From Sphingomonas sp. KRR8 (lineage in GTDB: Bacteria > Pseudomonadota > Alphaproteobacteria > Sphingomonadales > Sphingomonadaceae): a stretch of DNA of 64,000 nucleotides. The stretch is taken from contig NZ_CP097462.1 in the NCBI RefSeq assembly GCF_023559245.1, forward strand, positions 992,001-1,056,000, read 5' to 3'. This document shows, piece by piece, positions 54,452 through 62,969 of this stretch (its first letter is position 1; each line of letters begins with the position of its first letter). Made by a program: the position numbers and the translations under genes. The notes under the pieces were generated by a model, which saw only the letters and a program-made list of their open reading frames with translations, searched no databases and was not told the DNA's origin.

Positions 54452-55479
54452 AGGATGAGTGCATCATCGCTTTTGGGATCAACCAGGACGATCTCGCCCC
54501 GGTCTGCCAGCGATTTCGCCAGCCGCACGAGCTCGGACTGCGCTTCCTCGCAATCACGCGCCCGAACCGGTCCCATGTTGGCCATATCCTCGCGCAGCAA
54601 CGCCGAGGCGCGTTCGGTCATCCCACCGAAAAAGACGCCGCGCTGCTCCTCGGGCGCGGCCTTCAGGGCGAGTGCCATGATCTTCTTGTCCGCGGCCTTC
54701 ACCACCGCTGCGATCGCGCTCGGGATGAGCTTGGTGAGGTCCTCGAAGGTGAACATCAGGCTTCGGATGCGTTCGGCACTATCTGGCAGTCGCTCCTCGA
54801 GTGCCCCGAGCATCGCCTCTTCCGTTGACCGGTCCATGGCGTTGAACATCTCGGCCATGCTCTCGTGCGGGTCGCGCTTCTGGGTGCGGGACAGATTGGT
54901 CATGAACTCGTTCCGCAATGTCTCCTCGACCTGCTGCACGACTTCCTTCTGCACGGCCTCCATCCTGAGCATCCGGGTGACCACGTCGACCCCGAACTCG
55001 CGCGGCAACTCGGCGAGTACGCGCGCGGCGTGGTCGGCACGAAGCTTGGACAGGATTACCGCCACGGTTTGGGGATATTCGTTGCGCAGGAAGCCGGCGA
55101 GCACGCCTTCCGAAACATTGCTTAGCTTGTCCCACATCGTCCGGCCCGATGGCCCGCGAATGTCCTCCATGACCTCCTTGACCCGGTCTTCGGGAAGCAG
55201 GGATGTCAGCAGCCGCTCCGTGCTCTCGAACGAACCGTGCAGGGTCGCCATGCCGCTGACCTCGCCGGAGAATTGCAGCAGCAGGTGATCGACCACGCTG
55301 GCCGGTATCCGGCCGAGCTGCGCCATGGTGGCGGAGAGTTCCTTCACCTCCTCTACCGACAGTGCGTCCCAGATGGGCTTGCCATGTTCCTGGCCGAGCA
55401 CCAGCAGCAAAGCCGCCGCCCGCTGCGCTCCGCTATACTTCTTCAGCTCCGGCGGTTCGCCGAGCGGCTGAGCAGTCAT
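54448..55479 (-). CDS. fliG: Flagellar motor switch protein FliG
   Basis: A 343-residue C-ring protein linking FliF to FliM and bearing the torque-generating residues that meet MotA. The N-domain has YSGAQRAAALLLVLGQEHG, the middle domain LSNVSEGVLAGFLRNEYPQT, and the C-domain REDMANMGPVRARDCEEAQ with the conserved charged row. ATG 55479 is preceded by TAGGAGTGGAG; the frame extends a further 34 codons upstream without homology. First gene of the minus-strand operon; its promoter probably lies in the 95-nt gap to the divergent propeller gene. Confidence 0.95.
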   Translation of the reverse strand: MTAQPLGEPPELKKYSGAQRAAALLLVLGQEHGKPIWDALSVEEVKELSATMAQLGRIPASVVDHLLLQFSGEVSGMATLHGSFESTERLLTSLLPEDRVKEVMEDIRGPSGRTMWDKLSNVSEGVLAGFLRNEYPQTVAVILSKLRADHAARVLAELPREFGVDVVTRMLRMEAVQKEVVQQVEETLRNEFMTNLSRTQKRDPHESMAEMFNAMDRSTEEAMLGALEERLPDSAERIRSLMFTFEDLTKLIPSAIAAVVKAADKKIMALALKAAPEEQRGVFFGGMTERASALLREDMANMGPVRARDCEEAQSELVRLAKSLADRGEIVLVDPKSDDALIL

Positions 55480-55526
55480 CTCCACTCCTAAGCAAATTCG
55501 ATCCGGCGCCGCGGTAAAGACGGCAT

Positions 55527-55545
55527 GCTCCTCTATTATAGACGG
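55527..55545 (-). promoter_or_regulatory. TATAAT-bearing motif upstream of fliG, also found upstream of flgI
   Basis: On the minus strand CCGTC-TATAAT-AGAGGAGC. The same elements (CGTCC-TATAAT-GAAGAGGAGC) occur before flgI at 60494-60514. A perfect -10 hexamer inside a shared context suggests a promoter class for basal-body operons; there is no clear -35. Confidence 0.45.
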
Positions 55546-55574
55546 AGGAGAGTGGACCCGGAGCAAATGGCGCG

Positions 55575-58244
55575 ATGGCAAACGACCTGAACTCCGGCCT
55601 TGTCGGACTGACGCTACTTGGCGGAGCGGCAGCCGATTCCATGACTTCGGCTGTCGCGGCCACCGTCCAGACCAGGGCCGCCCGGCTGGCGAAAGCCCAG
55701 TTCACGACACCGGTCATCGCCCCGCCATGGAAAGTGGCGGGCAGCGGTACGCCCGAAAGCGTTGCCGCGATCCAGCGCCTCAAGTCGATCGTCGACCAGG
55801 TGCAAACCACGGCGAGCTTGCCGCCCGACCTGCAGACCGCGTTCAGTGCCTACAAGGCACTGGAGCGGCTGCGCATGCTTGCCGAATACGCGACCCGCAA
55901 CACGACCTCCTCGGCCGTGCGAACGCAGCTCCAGACCAGCTTTGCCAAGGGCGTCGCCGACCTGCAGCGCTACCTTGCCGTGGCGCCCTCCAGTCACCTT
56001 TCGCTTACCTTTGGTCAGCCCAAGACCCGGGTCGATAGCTTCGCCTTGCCTTCGGTGAACCCGGCCAACGTAAGCGGAAAGGCAGTGACGACCGACCGCT
56101 ATGCTCCCGTGCCTGGCCTGAACGGCAACGAACATCTGACGCTTGGCCTCCGCCGTCCTGGCGCGACCGATAGCCTTTCGGTCGACCTTAATCAGACAGC
56201 GCAGCCGCCCACTCTCGACAGCGTCGCGAACGCCCTTAATGCTGCCATTGCTTCCATCCCGCGCCTCGATTCGAGCGGCGCGCCGGTGCTTGATCCTAAC
56301 GGCAACGTGAGGCCACGGTGGGACACCAAATTTGCGGTCGTGAAAGGCGACAAGGGTTGGGGTCTGGAACTTCAGACCATGGGGGTCGAGCAGGTCAGCC
56401 TGAGCGACGAGTCGGCCACTGACGCCCTGATCGTCGCCGCCAGTCAATCGGTTCCCGGCTCTCCTGGCAGCGTGGCGCTCACCCGCTTTGATCTGCCAGA
56501 CCAGCTGCTCACCCGCGCCAGCCTGGGCACGCTCAGCGCATTCGACCGTCAGGCGACGGCCGCGCAACAGACCCTGCCTGCCCGCAAGTCGGCCAATGGA
56601 ATTAACGTCATCGCCAGCCCGGTGGCCGCGGCGCTGACGGCGCGCGCGGTGGTGAGCGATGCGCAAGGCTTCAGCTATGTGGTCGGCACGACCAGCGGCG
56701 ATACCGGTGTACAGCGCGGCGACGGTGCCGAAGACCTGCTGTTGAGCAAGGTCGATGCTCAAGGATCGGTCATCTGGCAGCGCAGCCTCGGCAGCGGGGG
56801 CAGCGCGCAGGGCACGGCGGTGGCGCTCGCGCCCGACGGCGATGTGGTGGTCGGCGGCACGTCCACCGGCGATCTCGACGGCGCCAGCACGGACGGCGAC
56901 ATGATGGTGATCCGCTTCTCGGCCGACGGTCACGAGCGCTTCGCCACCGCAGTTCGCTCGGCTGGCGCCGACCTCGCCACGGCGATCAGCGTTGCCGCCA
57001 ATGGCGACACCATCATCGGCGGCAAGTCCGCTGACGGCAGTGCAATGCTCGCCCGCTTTGATGTCGCCGGCAAGCTCGTCGAGCGGCATACACTGGGCAA
57101 CGCAGGCTCCGAGATCCGCGCGCTCGCCTCTGCGCCTGACGGTTCCTCCGTGGCGCTGATGGCTGGTCCGGATTGCGCAAGCCTCCTGCGCCTCGATGCA
57201 GGAAGCCTTGGGTCCAGCGCACAGGTGGCGCTTGGCAACTTCGATGGCTCGAGCCTCGCGATCTCGGCGTCCGGCAGCATTGCGGTCGGCGGCGCGATCA
57301 CGGCGGGCGATCGCAACGGACAGGTGGTTCAGCTCAGCTCCGACCTGTCCGTCATCGCGACGACCGTTCTAGCGAGTGGCGGCGACGACCGGGTCGACAG
57401 CATCACCTTCATCGACGGTACGCTCTACGCCGGCGGCCGAACCAGCGGATCGATTGGTGCAGCCAAGTCCGGCAGCGTCGATGGGTTCGTGGCTCGCATC
57501 GGCGCTGACGGGGCCTTACAACAGATCAGTCAATGGGGACGGTCGGGCACGGAGATCGGTCCGGTCGAAGTGTCAGCCGCCCCAGGAGCGGACAGTGCAG
57601 CTTCGGCGCTGGGCTTCCGATCCGGCCTTCTGAACCCGCCCGAGAGCCCGACGCTGGTGGATCGAACGGCGTTGCGCACGGGCGACAGCTTCTCCTTCCG
57701 GGTGGACGGCGGGACTGCCAAGACCGTGACGATCACCGCCACCGACACGCTCGCCAGCTTGGCCGATCGGATGGGCAAGCTGGCCGGCAAGGATGTGACG
57801 GTCAGCGCCGCGCCAAGCAGCGGCGCGAGCATGCTCCGTATTTCGGCCAAACCTGGACATTCGATCGATCTCAGCGCCGGACCGACCGGCCACGATGCCC
57901 TGGCGAAGCTGGCGCTGGAGCCCGGACGGCTCGTCACTCCTCCCGCTTACGACCCGAAGGCGCCGCGCGTCACGCCCGGCGGCAGCTACGGCCTGGACCT
58001 CACCACCGGACTGTCGATCGGCGACAGCAATCTGGCGGCCGCCAGTCTTGCGCGGATCAAAACGGCGATCAGGACGACGCAGACGGCCTATCGTTCGCTA
58101 TACTGGGATAACAGCAAGGAGGCGCTGGTGAACGGAAATGGCGGCAGCAACGGGATAGTCTCGGCGTATCAGTCGAGCCAGCTCGCCCGCTACAAGGACG
58201 CGCTGACGCGCCTGACCGGCACGCTGACGAGCAGCAGCCGCTGA
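55575..58244 (+). CDS. Large beta-propeller-like flagellar-cluster protein (possibly FlaEY type)
   Basis: An 889-residue protein transcribed toward flgB, with its stop overlapping the flgB start (TGATG), so co-expressed with rod assembly. Residues 1-340 are mixed alpha/beta without a known motif. About residues 350-650 are repeated blades of the SBBP type (for example SKVDAQGSVIWQRSLGSG, IRFSADGHERFATAV, ARIGADGALQQISQWG). About 690-760 resemble the flagellin/hook-associated insertion motif (SFSFRVDGGTAKTVTITATD), and the last 60 residues are helical. No signal peptide. Caulobacter has a large flagellar regulatory protein called FlaEY, and this may be its relative; that link is from memory and uncertain. 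Confidence 0.65.
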   Translation: MANDLNSGLVGLTLLGGAAADSMTSAVAATVQTRAARLAKAQFTTPVIAPPWKVAGSGTPESVAAIQRLKSIVDQVQTTASLPPDLQTAFSAYKALERLRMLAEYATRNTTSSAVRTQLQTSFAKGVADLQRYLAVAPSSHLSLTFGQPKTRVDSFALPSVNPANVSGKAVTTDRYAPVPGLNGNEHLTLGLRRPGATDSLSVDLNQTAQPPTLDSVANALNAAIASIPRLDSSGAPVLDPNGNVRPRWDTKFAVVKGDKGWGLELQTMGVEQVSLSDESATDALIVAASQSVPGSPGSVALTRFDLPDQLLTRASLGTLSAFDRQATAAQQTLPARKSANGINVIASPVAAALTARAVVSDAQGFSYVVGTTSGDTGVQRGDGAEDLLLSKVDAQGSVIWQRSLGSGGSAQGTAVALAPDGDVVVGGTSTGDLDGASTDGDMMVIRFSADGHERFATAVRSAGADLATAISVAANGDTIIGGKSADGSAMLARFDVAGKLVERHTLGNAGSEIRALASAPDGSSVALMAGPDCASLLRLDAGSLGSSAQVALGNFDGSSLAISASGSIAVGGAITAGDRNGQVVQLSSDLSVIATTVLASGGDDRVDSITFIDGTLYAGGRTSGSIGAAKSGSVDGFVARIGADGALQQISQWGRSGTEIGPVEVSAAPGADSAASALGFRSGLLNPPESPTLVDRTALRTGDSFSFRVDGGTAKTVTITATDTLASLADRMGKLAGKDVTVSAAPSSGASMLRISAKPGHSIDLSAGPTGHDALAKLALEPGRLVTPPAYDPKAPRVTPGGSYGLDLTTGLSIGDSNLAAASLARIKTAIRTTQTAYRSLYWDNSKEALVNGNGGSNGIVSAYQSSQLARYKDALTRLTGTLTSSSR

Positions 58245-58660
58245 TGCCCAACCTCCCACCCCTGTTCGGCGGGCTCGTCTCGGCCATGCGCCACCTCGGC
58301 GATCGCCAGAAGGTCATCGCCGAGAACGTCGCCAACGCCGACACCCCCGGTTACAAGACCAAAACCCTGGAAGAGCCCGATTTCCGCAATTTGCTGTCAG
58401 ACGGCAGCGTTTCGGGCGTCAGCCGGCCAAGCGTTTCCCTGACCAGCGGAATGGCGGCGCTGGGGGCCCACTTCCGCTCTGGATCGCACGTGATCGACGA
58501 TCGCCATGTCAGCGAGACCAAACCCGACGGCAACAATGTAACACTGGAAGATCAGCTTCTGCAGCTCGGGCAGATCCAGGCCGATTATTCCACGCTCACA
58601 AATCTCTACGCCAAGCAGATGAAGCTGATGAAGATCGCGCTTGGCCGCGGCGGTCAGTAG
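58244..58660 (+). CDS. flgB: Flagellar basal-body rod protein FlgB
   Basis: The proximal rod subunit, 138 residues. The N-terminal RQKVIAENVANADTPGYK is the rod/hook family signature, and the C-terminal helix (LGQIQADYSTLTNLYAKQMK) packs in the rod core. The start overlaps the stop of the propeller gene by one base. Unusually it is not next to flgC and fliE, which lie 4.3 kb away on the other strand. Confidence 0.94.
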   Translation: MPNLPPLFGGLVSAMRHLGDRQKVIAENVANADTPGYKTKTLEEPDFRNLLSDGSVSGVSRPSVSLTSGMAALGAHFRSGSHVIDDRHVSETKPDGNNVTLEDQLLQLGQIQADYSTLTNLYAKQMKLMKIALGRGGQ

Positions 58661-58688
58661 CGCCGGGCCGGCGCCTGGCGCAAAGCGC

Positions 58689-59108
58689 TTAGAGCCGGGC
58701 GTTGATGGAAATGGGTGCGGGCAGTTCGAAACGCTGGAGCCCACCGCGGGCGCCATAGGTGCTGGACTCATGACCATCGATCCGCCGCGCCTCACTGACG
58801 ATCGCATCCATCAGGTCGCGTGACAGCTCGATCTGCCGCAGCAGGCGCTGGCCATTCTCCCTTGCCGCCTGCTGCATCTCGTCAACCGCCTGGATGAAGG
58901 CGGCCTTTTCCTCTGGCTGCAGGGTATCTTGCCAGTCGGGATTGTCGCGCTGGCGGGCGGCCACCTGCTTTTCAAGGCTGGCAGTAAGCCGGAGCTTCGC
59001 ACTCGCCAACTCACCCAGCTCTGCGCGCCATCCGGAGGAAAGCAACCGCGTCTCTTCCAGCATGAGGCTGGTTAGCGAGCGAATGGTGTCGGTGATGGTC
59101 GCGCTCAT
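58689..59108 (-). CDS. FlgN-like flagellar export chaperone
   Basis: A 139-residue, almost wholly helical protein at the end of the flgC-flgI-flgJ operon. Length, helical content and the C-terminal STYGARGG segment fit FlgN, the cytoplasmic chaperone for hook-associated proteins FlgK and FlgL. The sequence family is weakly conserved, so the call leans on position: it overlaps the flgJ stop by 4 nt. FliT-like or other small chaperones are the alternatives. Confidence 0.65.
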   Translation of the reverse strand: MSATITDTIRSLTSLMLEETRLLSSGWRAELGELASAKLRLTASLEKQVAARQRDNPDWQDTLQPEEKAAFIQAVDEMQQAARENGQRLLRQIELSRDLMDAIVSEARRIDGHESSTYGARGGLQRFELPAPISINARL

Positions 59109-59386
59109 GGTTGATCCCCTTGCATCTTGAGCATCTGCTGGATCACGCTTGCCGAGATCCCCAGCCCTGTTCCCTTGGCCATTTCATCTCCCACGCGTTC
59201 GGCCAGGACGCCGCGAAACATCTCCTCGCCGTGCCCGCCGCCGAACTCACCGACGTCGACACTCTCGAGCATCAACTTCGCGACCTGCCCCGCGAACACC
59301 GCCTCGAATTGATGGGCTGTCTTGGCGAGCGCGGGCGGGACCGGCTTAGTCGGCTGAGTGACTGACGAAGAAACAGGCGTGGTCAT
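59105..59386 (-). CDS. flgJ: Rod-binding protein FlgJ (N-terminal domain only)
   Basis: A 93-residue protein corresponding to the rod-capping domain of FlgJ, with TAHQFEAVFAGQVAKLML and GLGISASVIQQML. The C-terminal muramidase domain found in enteric FlgJ is absent, as in many alphaproteobacteria, so another enzyme must open the peptidoglycan. It overlaps flgI upstream and the FlgN-like gene downstream by 4 nt each. Confidence 0.9.
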   Translation of the reverse strand: MTTPVSSSVTQPTKPVPPALAKTAHQFEAVFAGQVAKLMLESVDVGEFGGGHGEEMFRGVLAERVGDEMAKGTGLGISASVIQQMLKMQGDQP

Positions 59387-60465
59387 TGCACCTCGATCTC
59401 CGCTTGCAGCGCACCCGCGCTCTTCACGGCCTGGAGGATGGTGATGAGGTCGCGCGGCGAGACGCCAAGCTTGTTGAGACCATCAACCAGATCGCGCAGT
59501 GAGGCGCCGTCGACCATGGCGAGACTGGCGCCGCCGCCGTCATCCACCTGCACGGCGGTGCGCGGCACAACCGCGGTCTGCCCGCTGGCGAGCGGAGCGG
59601 GCTGCGCCACTTGCGGCGCCTCACTGACGCTGATCGTCAATCCACCCTGTGCGATCGCCACCGGTGAGATCTTGACGTCCACGCTCATCACGACGGTCCC
59701 GGAGGCTTCGTTGATGACGATGCGGGCGGGCTGGTCGACGGCCACCGGCAGGTTCTCGATGCTACTGAGCAGCGCGACCAGATCGTTGCCCTTCAATTCG
59801 ACCGTAGCTGGATCGAGCACGGTCGCCGCGCCGGGAAAGCGCGCATCGATGGTGCTGGCGACCCGCTGCGCTGTCGTGAAATCGGGATTGCGCAGGGCGA
59901 GTTTGAGGCTGGTTGCGGAGCGCAGGACGAACGGCACCTCTCGCTCGACGATCGCGCCGCCGGCGAGCCTGGCGGACGTCAACACACCGCGATTGACCTG
60001 CGCGGCCTGACCCTGCGCCTTGAACCCGCTCACCGCCACCGAACCTTGCGCCATGGCATAGACCTGCCCATCGAGGCCCCGCAGCGGGGTTGCGACCAAT
60101 GTGCCGCCCTGCAGGCTGCTGGCGTCACCCAGCGCCGAGACCTGCACGTCGATCGTCGAGCCGGCGCGCGCGAAGGGCGGCAATGAGGCGGTGATCGTCA
60201 CCGCCGCGACATTCTGCACCCGCATGTCGGAGCCGCGCACGTTCACGCCCATCCGTTCGAGCATGCCCTGCATGGATTCTTCGGTGAACGGAGCGTTCCG
60301 CAGGCGGTCGCCGGTGCCGGCCAAGCCAACCACGAGGCCGTAGCCGACCAGCTGGTTGGACCGGACGTTCTCGACGTTGACGATGTCCTTGATCCGCGAC
60401 GCCGCACTGGCGGGCGCGGACATCGCCAGGGCGGCGAGCGGCATGACGAACATGTTCAGGCGCAT
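59383..60465 (-). CDS. flgI: Flagellar P-ring protein FlgI
   Basis: A 360-residue periplasmic ring protein around the rod. A signal peptide (about residues 1-21, ending SAPASA) precedes SRIKDIVNVENVRSNQLVGY, the conserved mature start. VGLAGTGDRLRNAPFT and GMLERMGVNV follow. The ATG at 60465 has a GTGGGGAAAA ribosome site. A separate leader with a TATAAT motif and a GC-rich hairpin lies between flhB and flgI, so this gene may have its own promoter. flgA and flgH are not in the window. Confidence 0.95.
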   Translation of the reverse strand: MRLNMFVMPLAALAMSAPASAASRIKDIVNVENVRSNQLVGYGLVVGLAGTGDRLRNAPFTEESMQGMLERMGVNVRGSDMRVQNVAAVTITASLPPFARAGSTIDVQVSALGDASSLQGGTLVATPLRGLDGQVYAMAQGSVAVSGFKAQGQAAQVNRGVLTSARLAGGAIVEREVPFVLRSATSLKLALRNPDFTTAQRVASTIDARFPGAATVLDPATVELKGNDLVALLSSIENLPVAVDQPARIVINEASGTVVMSVDVKISPVAIAQGGLTISVSEAPQVAQPAPLASGQTAVVPRTAVQVDDGGGASLAMVDGASLRDLVDGLNKLGVSPRDLITILQAVKSAGALQAEIEVQ

Positions 60466-60476
60466 GTTTTCCCCAC

Positions 60477-60495
60477 GCGGGCGCGAGGCGCCCGC
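60477..60495 (-). other. GC-rich hairpin in the flgI leader
   Basis: GCGGGCGC pairs with GCGCCCGC around a 3-nt loop, between the flhB stop and the flgI ribosome site. It sits just downstream of a TATAAT motif. No T-run follows, so it could be an intrinsic pause or an mRNA-stability element. Confidence 0.5.
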
Positions 60496-60514
60496 TCCTC
60501 TTCATTATAGGACG
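60494..60514 (-). promoter_or_regulatory. TATAAT-bearing motif upstream of flgI
   Basis: On the minus strand CGTCC-TATAAT-GAAGAGGAGC, closely matching the motif upstream of fliG (55527-55545). The hexamer is at 60504-60509, about 40 nt before the flgI start. No good -35 was found. Confidence 0.45.
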
Positions 60515-60541
60515 TCAGGTCCGCGCCTCGTTCGCCTTCCC

Positions 60542-61645
60542 TCAAGACGACGTTCCCGGTTGCCAGCGAGGCAGGGCCTGACCCCTGCTGCGTGCCTTGG
60601 CGAGGCGCAGGACGAAGCTGATGATCTCGGCGACCGCAGCATAATATTCGAGCGGGATGGGCCGATCGAGGTCGGCGCTGGCGTACAGCGCGCGCGCGAG
60701 CGGCGGGCTCTCCAATATGGGGATATCATGCTCCGCTGCGAGCTCGCGGATGCGCAACGCGATGCGGTCGGCGCCCTTGGCGACGACGAGCGGCGCGCTC
60801 ATCGTCCCATGCTCATATTTGAGCGCGACCGCGTAATGGGTAGGATTGGTCAACACCACCGCCGCGGATGGCACCGCCGCCATCATCCGCCGCCGTGAGC
60901 GCTCGGCCGCGACGCGACGCTGGCGCGCTTTCACCGCTGGATCGCCGTCGCTGTCCCGCTGTTCGTCCTTCATCTCCTGTAGGGACATCCGCATGCGGGA
61001 AAGAAAGGAACGGTGCTGGTAGATGGAATCGGCGGCCGCGATTACCACCACAAGCAAAAGGACGTGGCGCAGCAGGTCGAGGGTCAACTGGCCCAGCAGG
61101 AGCACCAGCCGGTTCGGCTCCAGTCCGACCGCCTGCCCGATGCCGCCCGCCAGCGGTCGCAGTGACCACCAGCACAGCAGCGCGACACCGCCGCACTTGA
61201 GCAGGGTCTTGGCGAACTCGACCCATCCCTGCCGCCCGAACAGCCGCTTGGCTCCGGACGCCGGATTGAGCCTCGACCATTTCAGCGATAGCCGCGACGG
61301 CGCGAAGGTAGGCCGCCCCTGCGTGAATCCGATGGCGATTGCTGCCACGAAGAACAGCATCAGCAACGGACCGAGGCGGTGGAGCATTTCGGCAAACAGC
61401 CAGGCAAGAAACGACTGTCCCGATCCTGCCTCGAGCCGCAACGAACCGGCGCTTTGCCACATGCCGGATCCGAACTGCAGCAGCTGCAGCCCGGTGCCCG
61501 CGATGACCGATCCTCCTAGCCATATTGCTCCGAGCATAACCGCGTGCCGCATGTCCGCCGCGACCGCCACATCGCCCTTGCGCCGTGCATCGTCGAGGCG
61601 CTTGGCGGTCGGCGCATGCGCTTTCTCACCCGCGTCCTCAGCCAC
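60542..61645 (-). CDS. flhB: Flagellar export switch protein FlhB
   Basis: A 367-residue export-gate protein that changes substrate specificity from rod/hook to filament. Four membrane spans lie between about residues 30 and 210. The cytoplasmic domain has the autocleavage site NPTH (Asn267-Pro268) in VVLTNPTHYAVAL. The GTG at 61645 overlaps the fliR stop by 8 nt and gives EDAGEKAHAPTAKRLDDAR, the standard N-terminus; a longer frame is non-homologous. Confidence 0.94.
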   Translation of the reverse strand: MAEDAGEKAHAPTAKRLDDARRKGDVAVAADMRHAVMLGAIWLGGSVIAGTGLQLLQFGSGMWQSAGSLRLEAGSGQSFLAWLFAEMLHRLGPLLMLFFVAAIAIGFTQGRPTFAPSRLSLKWSRLNPASGAKRLFGRQGWVEFAKTLLKCGGVALLCWWSLRPLAGGIGQAVGLEPNRLVLLLGQLTLDLLRHVLLLVVVIAAADSIYQHRSFLSRMRMSLQEMKDEQRDSDGDPAVKARQRRVAAERSRRRMMAAVPSAAVVLTNPTHYAVALKYEHGTMSAPLVVAKGADRIALRIRELAAEHDIPILESPPLARALYASADLDRPIPLEYYAAVAEIISFVLRLAKARSRGQALPRWQPGTSS

Positions 61646-62396
61646 CGAGCGGACTCGCCTGGAGCCAGCCGGCGAACCGCTCGGCAAACAGGGTCAGCAT
61701 GCCGCCGACCGCCAGCGCGAAGATGGCAAAGCCGAGCAGCAGGTCGAGCGGCTGTGCGACGAAAAACAGCTGAAGCGTGGGCGCCAGCCGAGCGCCGAGT
61801 CCAAGCGCGAAGTTGAACACGATGGCGTAAAGGATGAAGGGGGCCGACAGGCTCACCGCGAGCGAAAGCGCCTGCGTGGCGGTGGTGATCGCAAGTTTCA
61901 TCCAGTCGCCGCCGGCAAGCTGCCCGCCGACCGGAAAGAGGCTGTAGCTGCGAACCAGGGCCACGATCCACTGATGGTGAACTCCCGTCGCGAAGCAGAC
62001 CAGCGCCGCGGCCAGTGCCATGAACTTGGCCAGCAACGGCACCTGCCCGGCCTGCGCGTCAAAGGTCAGTACGGTGGTGAGCCCGATCTGCAGACTGACC
62101 AGCGCGCCCGCCATCGCCGCGGCCTGGAACATGAGGCGGATGACCGAACCGATGGCCAGACCCGTGAGAAGTTCCGCGACCAGGATCGCGAGCAGGGCGC
62201 CATCACTCGCGCCGGCTGAGGGCATCACTGCGGAACGCAGAAGTCCGAATAGTGCAAGGCTGATAGCAAGGCTCAAGACCAGTCGAACCTGACCCGGCGC
62301 GGCCTCCTCCGACAGGATTGGCAGAAGCATCAGCACCGCTCCGACCCGCGCGAACAGGATCAGAAAGGCGGTCGCCTCCATTGGCATGTCAGCCAT
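61638..62396 (-). CDS. fliR: Flagellar export gate protein FliR
   Basis: A 252-residue membrane protein of the FliPQR export pore. The N-terminal FLILFARVGAVLMLLPILSE and internal LLTGLAIGSVIRLMFQAAAM are characteristic. About six hydrophobic spans. The 5' end overlaps fliQ by 8 nt and the 3' end overlaps flhB by 8 nt. Confidence 0.94.
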   Translation of the reverse strand: MADMPMEATAFLILFARVGAVLMLLPILSEEAAPGQVRLVLSLAISLALFGLLRSAVMPSAGASDGALLAILVAELLTGLAIGSVIRLMFQAAAMAGALVSLQIGLTTVLTFDAQAGQVPLLAKFMALAAALVCFATGVHHQWIVALVRSYSLFPVGGQLAGGDWMKLAITTATQALSLAVSLSAPFILYAIVFNFALGLGARLAPTLQLFFVAQPLDLLLGFAIFALAVGGMLTLFAERFAGWLQASPLGG

Positions 62397-62652
62397 GGAC
62401 GATCGCCGCCTGCACGGTCCGCATGAAGACGGCCATCGACTGGCCCATCAGCGGCAGGGACATCAGCAGCACCGTGCCCATGACCAGCAGCTTGGGCACG
62501 AAGGTCAGGGTCATTTCCTGCACCTGCGTCAGTGCCTGCAACAGGCTGATCAGCACGCCGGTGATCAGCGCTGCGATCAGCAGCGGACCGGCGATGGTCA
62601 GGAACAGCATGGCCGCCGCGCGGCACAGTCCCATGATGGCGCCAGCCTCCAT
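62389..62652 (-). CDS. fliQ: Flagellar export gate protein FliQ
   Basis: An 87-residue protein with two hydrophobic hairpin spans, part of the FliPQR pore. LISLLQALTQVQEMTLTFVP is the conserved central segment. The start follows fliE by 3 nt and the end overlaps fliR. Confidence 0.94.
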   Translation of the reverse strand: MEAGAIMGLCRAAAMLFLTIAGPLLIAALITGVLISLLQALTQVQEMTLTFVPKLLVMGTVLLMSLPLMGQSMAVFMRTVQAAIVHG

Positions 62653-62655
62653 GGT

Positions 62656-62961
62656 TCAGATCTGCATCCGCATGATATCCTGGTAGGCGCTGACCACCCG
62701 GTCGCGCACCGAAACCACCGTATCAAGGGCAAGTTCGGCGGCGCTGACGGCGGTGACCACGTCGACCAGGTCGCCCTTGCCGGCGACCTGCGCCGCCGTC
62801 GCCTGGTCTGCGGCCTTGAGGCTCTTGCCGGCGTCGCCGACCATGTCGCCGACGAGACTGGCGAAGCCGCCACCGTCGCCAGCCTTGCTCGATTCTGCCG
62901 CTGTGCCACCGCCAAGCACGCGCGAGTAAGCGGCCAGCCCGGATACTTGATTGATCGACAT
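62656..62961 (-). CDS. fliE: Flagellar hook-basal body protein FliE
   Basis: A 101-residue protein joining the MS ring and export gate to the rod. The conserved C-terminal half has LVDVVTAVSAAELALDTVVS and VSAYQDIMRMQI. Between flgC and fliQ as expected, with 8 nt and 3 nt spacings. Confidence 0.93.
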   Translation of the reverse strand: MSINQVSGLAAYSRVLGGGTAAESSKAGDGGGFASLVGDMVGDAGKSLKAADQATAAQVAGKGDLVDVVTAVSAAELALDTVVSVRDRVVSAYQDIMRMQI

Positions 62962-62969
62962 GATCGCTC

